Source: Aphrocallistes beatrix (Eukaryota; Porifera; Hexactinellida; Sceptrulophora; Aphrocallistidae). From it: a stretch of DNA of 64,000 bases. Under the pieces are notes generated by a model. That model ran no database searches, was not told where the DNA came from, and saw only the letters and a program-made list of their open reading frames with translations. Shown piece after piece: positions 58,144 through 64,000 of this stretch. The stretch lies in assembly GCA_963281255.1 (NCBI GenBank), contig OY725505.1, forward strand, positions 3,162,001 through 3,226,000. The letters run 5' to 3'. The number at the start of each line of letters is the position of its first letter. Positions within the stretch are counted from its first letter, which is position 1. Both the position numbers and the translations under genes were made by a program.

Positions 58144-58911
58144 TTAATTGGGGCAACTTGTGGCCAAATTGACAGCGAAAGGGGAGTTGTAAAGGCATTG
58201 AGAAGTGAGGGCAAAACTTTGTCCAGACTGGACAGGTGTTAAAGAAATGTAAGGTGGCAGAATGGAGCCTCTTGGGATCACTTGGCTTGGTTGTCCAAGT
58301 GGTTGGAGGGTGGACACGCCAGCTGCATTTGCTGGTAACAAAAAAGTAGATGTGTAAGGGAATTTTTGAATATCTTCCTCTCCTAATCCACATTCTCGCT
58401 TCAGTTTTATTTCTTCTTTCCTCTGTCTCTTGCATTTGTATCTTCGGTTTTGGAACCAAATTTTTACTTGCGTTTCTGTGAGCTTTAGGACGGCTGCAAG
58501 TTGCTCCCTTTCGTGGGCTGTCAGATACTTTCTTATGCTGAATGTTCTCTCGAGTTCGTAAACCTGAGAGTGTGAGAAAAGTGCTCTCGGTTTCCGTTTC
58601 TTCCCTTTCAATAGTTTTTCTTCAAAACTCACTGAATCTGATTCCGTACTGTGCAATCTACACGTACAGTTTTGTTCTAAATGATTGTCTTCGCCGTTTT
58701 TGGGGGAGTCCGGATTATCGACCGACTCTATTTCGTCTCTGAGTTCACTCTCAGTCCGATCATCTTCATAGTCTGCGCATGTCACCCTCACAATAGTGTA
58801 CTGCTGTGTTTGAATTTCAATCTGGTCATTTTTGCATGGACCTTCATTCGCATTATTTAACAAGCTTTCGATACTAAATGCAGACATGTTCCAATCTATG
58901 CTATATTGCAT
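58144..58911 (-). CDS. NK2-class homeobox transcription factor
   Basis: A 255-residue single-exon gene. Homeodomain at 105-164: [17 protein letters not shown], then [20 protein letters not shown], with Tyr at homeodomain position 54, the hallmark of NK2 proteins. An N-terminal TN/eh1-like repressor motif, FSIESLLN (12-19), binds Groucho co-repressors in relatives. A clear NK2-specific domain after the homeodomain is not visible. Two Mets (58911 and 58887) could start the protein; the first is annotated. The gene stands alone in at least 6 kb of non-coding sequence on each side within the window, as is common for developmental regulators. Exact NK subclass (Nkx2.1, 2.2 or 2.5-like) is not resolved. 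Confidence 0.9.
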   Translation of the reverse strand: MQYSIDWNMSAFSIESLLNNANEGPCKNDQIEIQTQQYTIVRVTCADYEDDRTESELRDEIESVDNPDSPKNGEDNHLEQNCTCRLHSTESDSVSFEEKLLKGKKRKPRALFSHSQVYELERTFSIRKYLTAHEREQLAAVLKLTETQVKIWFQNRRYKCKRQRKEEIKLKRECGLGEEDIQKFPYTSTFLLPANAAGVSTLQPLGQPSQVIPRGSILPPYISLTPVQSGQSFALTSQCLYNSPFAVNLATSCPN

Positions 58912-59100
58912 TGGATAGAAATGTCAGTCTATTTATATGTGACCTCGTCTAATACATGTAATATAATGGACCACCATAATGTTGGCAATTATCTCGATGG
59001 AAAGTTCTAAATCCATCTAATAGTGATGCACAACAACCAATCATTTTGAAGCTTTGAAAATTTGATTAACTTAGTGATCATTGTATTTGATTAATTTATA

Positions 59101-59152
59101 AATTTTTTTTACAAGACGACGTTTAAATTTTTTTTACAAGACGACGTTTAAA
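59101..59152. repeat. Short tandem duplication
   Basis: Two copies of TTTTTACAAGACGACGTTTA with flanking A/T, 190-240 bp upstream of the homeobox start. Confidence 0.85.
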
Positions 59153-61873
59153 TATTTTGCACTAGAATCACTGTTAAATTTCTTTAATTGATTTATGATT
59201 TTAGCGTGATTTGAAGGATCTATTTATAGAATATGTCCCAATCATGTTAACTTAAAAGTTTGGGATGTTGGACAATCAGAAAAATCTTCTTCACAAAACG
59301 AATTAAAAGTTTTTGCATATTTATAGCCGTAATCTTCTCAATTGGGTTAACATGTGTTACATTTTAACCATTAAACTGGATGTCCCATTATTAATGGTTT
59401 GTTTAATTGATGAGATGTCGCTAAATATTGGAAATTAACTTATTCAAAGTGAAAAAGCTTCCTCGAAGAATTCTTAGTGAACCTTGTAATCAGGTTTTGT
59501 TAGAACATATTTGTATTTTGAATAATCTGAATTAAAATTATTCCGTCTTGAGAATTTGAATATTTGAATGGTTTTCTACCTCATAAACCAATTAGCGAGT
59601 GGGATATAAAATATCTTGGCTATCTCTCTTCACTATTCTAAAAGATGTTTCAATTTATTATAGGTTTCAACGAGATTGTTTGTTTTGTGGGTTAATCAAA
59701 CAAAAAGTGTATTTTCTCGAATGATATGTGGTTTTCATATGAATATATACTCTTCACACCTTTCTTTTAACCGTTTTAAAATGTTAATATAACAAATTAG
59801 GTGTGATAATATATATATTCCTTTGAGATATAACAATAAAATACTGAGTCATTTCTAAGAGAATGCTTGAACTGAATTGAGTTTTGATGGGTATAATCAT
59901 TCAAGATTTTCGTGATTCACCATGAGTATTACTTTGAATGAGTTCCAATGAAGCGAAATCTTTTCTTGCCAAATTTGATAGAACATATGGATCTAGTAAT
60001 GACCGTGTTTACAAAGGCGTACGATTTGGTTTTTTGTCTATGAAACTTTTGAATATGATGATAGGTCACATTGATTTTTATAGCATTTAAATTCGATTAT
60101 TAAAAGCTTTTGAATGAATGTAACGATGAATTAACCGATGAATGTGCTATTGCTGATATCTTTTGAATTGTAAATCACGCGATTTGAGGGATGAATTGCT
60201 ATTTTTGGAGAAGTCCTTCGATTTTGAAGGCATATATTGATCCTTAATGGTTAATAGACTCTATTTTATTCAAAATATAATACTTTTATTTTAAAAATAT
60301 TTCAAAATGGAGCATTATATTTCCTGGGATCATAACTAAAAAAATTTTCCTTGATATCTGATTGGTCATTTTCATAAAAAATGATTCCAAAAATGTAGAT
60401 ATAAGAACGACTTTTATTCACTAATGCCAATTCATTGTTCCCTCGATCATTCCATTCTGATACCTTATGAAGCTCACTCAGACATCACATCATGATGAGA
60501 TATGTTGCACAAATTCTTCTAATCAACCAATCAATTGTCAAAGTCCAGACAACATAATGGCAATACTGGATGTAGACTTAAATCACTTAAAACTTATTCT
60601 GAATTTGACTTTTGGACTCGGGCTATTGTCTAATGATGTGTTAATGGGGACAAACGAGCATTTTAAGTATAGTTTTAGGAATTTCGGTGTTTTAGGTTAT
60701 CTTAAATGAGATAATTAACTAAATTTGGAGAGTTTAAGTTCTGAATTCAGAGTAGTTTCTCCACATGATAATACCGTTATGCTTCTACGATTTCTTGGCA
60801 CAAATATGACACAAATCTTATTTTATAAGTGCTAATTCTTAATATTAACATGCCCTTAGTTATGTGAAGATACGACTGAGGAATTTGTGAGGAAGGAAGA
60901 GCAATAGACAGTGAGTTGGTTGATGTTTTTGCGGATTAAGCAAGAGAGAAGGTTGCATACTTAAGATTAAAGGATTACTTACAACAACCTATCAATTGTC
61001 CCTTGACACATCGAGCCATATATTCGTGACACACGAGACACAATTAGCAGAAACTTAAAGTATTTCACGAATCAATTAAAACTAATACTTTAATTGGTTC
61101 TAACGTATACATTAAGAATCTATACAACTATTCAAATTCATGACATTTTCAGAAATTTCGGATCGTGGTTAAAGCTTATATTAATATCCACAAATCATCA
61201 CACGGTTAAGCTCAGACATGTAACCACTTAAGAACCCATATTTTCTGTCTATCATATATAATATCCAGTCAATTTTCCGTTTAAATGATGAATAATGACA
61301 GGGGTATTTTAGGAAGTTCGTAGATTTCACAAAAGTGTCATTAATGGCTGGCAATTTATTCGCATACATTGGAGAGCATAGAGTTGGATTATCTGATCCC
61401 GTAATAGGAAAGTCATCTTTTGTTGGATTAAAGCTTGTAATCTAGGCTGAATGTTGATATGTATGAGTGAGCATTTCCATTATTTCATTCACCGCGAAGA
61501 CTCATCTATTTAGGACAAATATTTTCACATTTAACTTCAGATAATGATCTCAAAAATTTGCATTTACATTACCGTTGGAAGCTCGAAAATGTGGCCATGA
61601 TGAATATGGCCTAGAAACGGTAATATCACTGGTTACTCGTAGACAGAATGACAGGTTAATTTCAGAATGACAGGTTAATTTCGTAGACAGAATGACAGGT
61701 GGGTTTTCATTAATGTTCAGTTCCATTTTTATCAGAACAGGGTTGGGTTGGTTAACCGATGTCAATGTTAATTGGTATAAATAAGGAGTTGGGACTAATT
61801 CTTAATCTGATATTGAAATTTTGATAATTTCAGTGGTCTCGAAGTATACTTTATGATTAGAAAATTGAAATTA

Positions 61874-62015
61874 CAGTGGAATTCGCTTATTAGCAATTCG
61901 AGTTTTTTTAATACGCGAAGTTGCTATAAGGGAACAGAGTTAACACAAAATCTTCACCTGGGACCTGAAGATTGGTTGCAAATAGAGCAATATTGCTAAT
62001 AAGCAAATTCCACTG
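61874..62015. mobile_element. Pogo-like MITE family D
   Basis: CAGTGGAATTCGCTTATTAG to GCAAATTCCACTG, TA-flanked, shorter relative of 42809-42981. Confidence 0.88.
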
Positions 62016-62230
62016 TATATTGTAATATCTTTTCAATTATTGTAATAATTCAAGTGATTTGACAATTGAAAAGAAGTAGCATTTGCTATAAACTACACCA
62101 ACTGGACAAAAGTATTTGAACACTAAATTGGATTTTTTCATGAAGGGCAATACGTTCAAATTCAAAGAGATACTAAAAATCTGATTTCAGATTCGAAATC
62201 TACACATTCGAATTAGTCATTGTTGAACAT

Positions 62231-62675
62231 GGGATACAGACTTTTCGTGACAGGACTTTTCGTGACGAGACATTTCGTGACAAGATGGGTACACCTATAT
62301 TCTATAATTGTTGTGGCAAGGCGAAGTCATGATAATTATCTGTGAAGATAAAATACAAATGGTATACGAAAAGTCTGTATCCCAGAAATAATGCACTTTA
62401 AAAATTTCCAATTGTCTTCTCACTAATTTATATGACACTGGTAATTTAGGTACAATATGTATTTTATCTTCACAGATAATTATCATGACTTCGCCTTGCC
62501 ACAACAATTATAGAATATAGGTGTACCCATCTTGTCACGAAAAGTCTTGTCACGAAATGTCCTTGTCACGAAAAGTCTTGTCACGAAATGTCCTTGTCAC
62601 GAAAAGTCTTGTCACGAAACGTCCGTCACGTAATGTCTCGTCACGAAAAGTCCTGTCACGAAAAGTCTGTATCCC
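62231..62675. mobile_element. Fold-back element with GTCACGAAA arrays
   Basis: Starts GGGATACAGACTTTTCGTGA and ends TCACGAAAAGTCTGTATCCC. An about 86-bp arm (62272-62357) has an apparently perfect inverted match at 62459-62544, with a loop of about 100 bp. The right side holds about nine tandem GTCACGAAA(A/T)GTC units. Flanks share GAACAT. Related ends occur at 39418-39675. Confidence 0.82.
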
Positions 62676-62880
62676 GTCGAACATAACTAATAAATTACTC
62701 AACTCAATGAACAATCTTATCAGCCTGAGCCACCATAGGTAATTCATTGCCATCATGTATAGTGGTCAAAATGGGTGTATGTGGCATAAGGTGGCACTGA
62801 TTGATAATTACAAAAAGTTAGGAGTGAATGATTAATTAGAAAAATTAACCTGTGACTAATTTGAATGAGTATTATTCAGA

Positions 62881-63001
62881 TCTGGAATCCAATTAGCTGT
62901 ATCCCATACCGTTTAGAAGCAACCTTCTTCATGAGTAGACCCATTTAGTACAATTCGTATGTAAAATAATGAAGTTTTCAAATACTTTTGTCCCCTTGGT
63001 A
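62881..63001. repeat. Dispersed repeat (copy 2 of 16742-16860)
   Basis: Same landmark words as 16742-16860; scattered substitutions. Confidence 0.7.
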
Positions 63002-63234
63002 AGGCAGCGGTTTTGAACTGGTACAGGTACCCCCAAGGGGTACCTGGGATAAATTTTTAAAATTAAGCAATATATTCATGCATAGTCCATCCAAATCAAA
63101 CCAACGAAAATTTTTTTGTTTCTATCTTTTTGATTTTAGCACTAATTTCAAGATTAATTCCATTCCTTTCTATCGTTTCTATCATGCTGAACATGCGTGT
63201 TGAATTATCAATGACTTCACCTCGAATCGAATTA

Positions 63235-63568
63235 CAGTGGAACCTTTCATAATCCGACATTCAATGGGAGACGAAAAAAATGTCGGATTAGCAAATTGTC
63301 GGATTATCGAATAACCTCCATAATCCGGCATTTGTGGAAAATCAGCAAAATGTCGGATTATGGAGGTAAAATAACCTCTACAATCCGACATTATTTGATA
63401 GACGAAAAAATTGTCGGATTATACAGGTCGAATTTGCATTACTGGAAAATCATTAAATTGTCGGATTATAGAGGTTGTTTTCTATAGAGAAACGATCCGT
63501 GAACAGAAATAATGTCGGTTTAGAGAAATGTCGGATTACGGAGGTGTCGGATTACGGAGGTTTCACTG
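63235..63568. mobile_element. Tigger-like MITE family C, long copy
   Basis: CAGTGGAACCTTTCATAATC to CGGAGGTTTCACTG with TA flanks, 334 bp. The extra length is added copies of the ATAATCCGACAT module. Confidence 0.9.
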
Positions 63569-63953
63569 TATTAGTCACTTTCAAGCAGTGCAGCCTTATC
63601 ACTAAATTTAGAGAATTCAAAAATGTTACTAGAACCTTAATAAAGTTATTAGTTATTGTTGTTTATTTTTTTAGGATAATGCTAGCATTATTATCAATGA
63701 CTGAGAGGGTGCGTGAAACCTCAGTTGGCACCAAAGGGTGACAACAAATTTTAGTCCATTTTGGGTGAGGAGCAGAGTTATATATTATATTTTAAAATTG
63801 AGTCCAGAAAAGTTATTAGTATTTGATTAATAATGTTATTGACTGATTTATAACATGCCATGCGTTGTCATGACAACGCCCAAACTATGCTGAAACTAAA
63901 TAAAACAAATTATTACCGACCTTTGTTGATGACATTGAATAGTTCCTCTAGAT

Positions 63954-64000
63954 CAGTGGTTCCCAACCTGGGGTCCACAGGATTCGAAATTTTGTGCTAC
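63954..64000. mobile_element. hAT (Charlie-like) element, cut by window end
   Basis: CAGTGGTTCCCAACCTGGGG preceded by CTCTAGAT, a typical hAT target. Same family as 9685-9795. A decayed relative lies at about 39832-39915. Confidence 0.7.

Larger units (their letters stand above)
58912..63999. other. Gene-poor region upstream of the homeobox gene
   Basis: 5.1 kb without a recognisable gene. TTCACACCT at 59753 and CTATTTATAG at 59220 lie within 0.9 kb of the homeobox start. The right half holds MITEs, a fold-back element and dispersed repeats. Confidence 0.7.

Overview
This is animal nuclear DNA. It is AT-rich and intron-dense, with GT-AG introns mostly of 100-500 bp. It carries animal genes such as an NK-type homeobox gene, a retinoblastoma-family gene, dual oxidase and myosin VI. 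Many single-exon genes, short introns and very divergent family members suggest an early-branching marine invertebrate; a sponge is my guess, held weakly. I see no CRISPR array, rRNA or convincing tRNA.

Layout, left to right. 1-9179 (+): 3' part of a dual oxidase gene (21 exons; the start lies outside the window). 11335-12006 (+): single-exon PRA1/RABAC1-like gene. 12621-22138 (+): complete myosin VI gene (15 exons, 1245 codons). 22714-24336 (+): intronless three-RRM protein of the hnRNP M/MYEF2 type. 25349-28047 (+): SEC61 alpha (4 exons). 28694-34711 (+): SLC12 cation-chloride cotransporter of the NKCC/NCC branch (10 exons). 35241-45366 (+): RB/p107/p130-like pocket protein (10 exons), with an antisense cytochrome b561-like gene (40611-41297, -) inside its sixth intron. 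45825-47330 (-): intronless, very divergent cryptochrome/photolyase. 50399-51367 (+): intronless isopenicillin-N-synthase-like 2-oxoglutarate/iron oxygenase. 58144-58911 (-): NK2-class homeobox gene in a gene-poor stretch (51.4-64 kb). The exon sets of the five spliced genes were placed by hand from GT/AG sites and protein similarity; each sums to an open frame.

The genes do not form an operon or pathway. Several act on membranes or secretion (dual oxidase, PRA1, SEC61, SLC12, myosin VI, b561) and others in the nucleus (hnRNP M-like, RB, NK2), which looks like ordinary housekeeping and developmental gene order.

The non-coding part is the more unusual. It is packed with short non-autonomous DNA transposons: at least five TA-flanked CAGT...ACTG families with repeated internal words (pogo/Tigger-like), a Mutator-like family with 9-bp target duplications, hAT-like elements with 8-bp duplications, a frameshifted mariner relic, large fold-back elements, and several nested insertions. 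Introns share a small vocabulary: the T-box-like word TTCACACCT (30 exact copies counted, mostly intronic and in sense orientation), the MEF2-like word CTATTTATAG (about 23 copies, several being the 3' splice site itself), TTTG/CAAA tracts, and minisatellites whose last copy supplies the acceptor AG.
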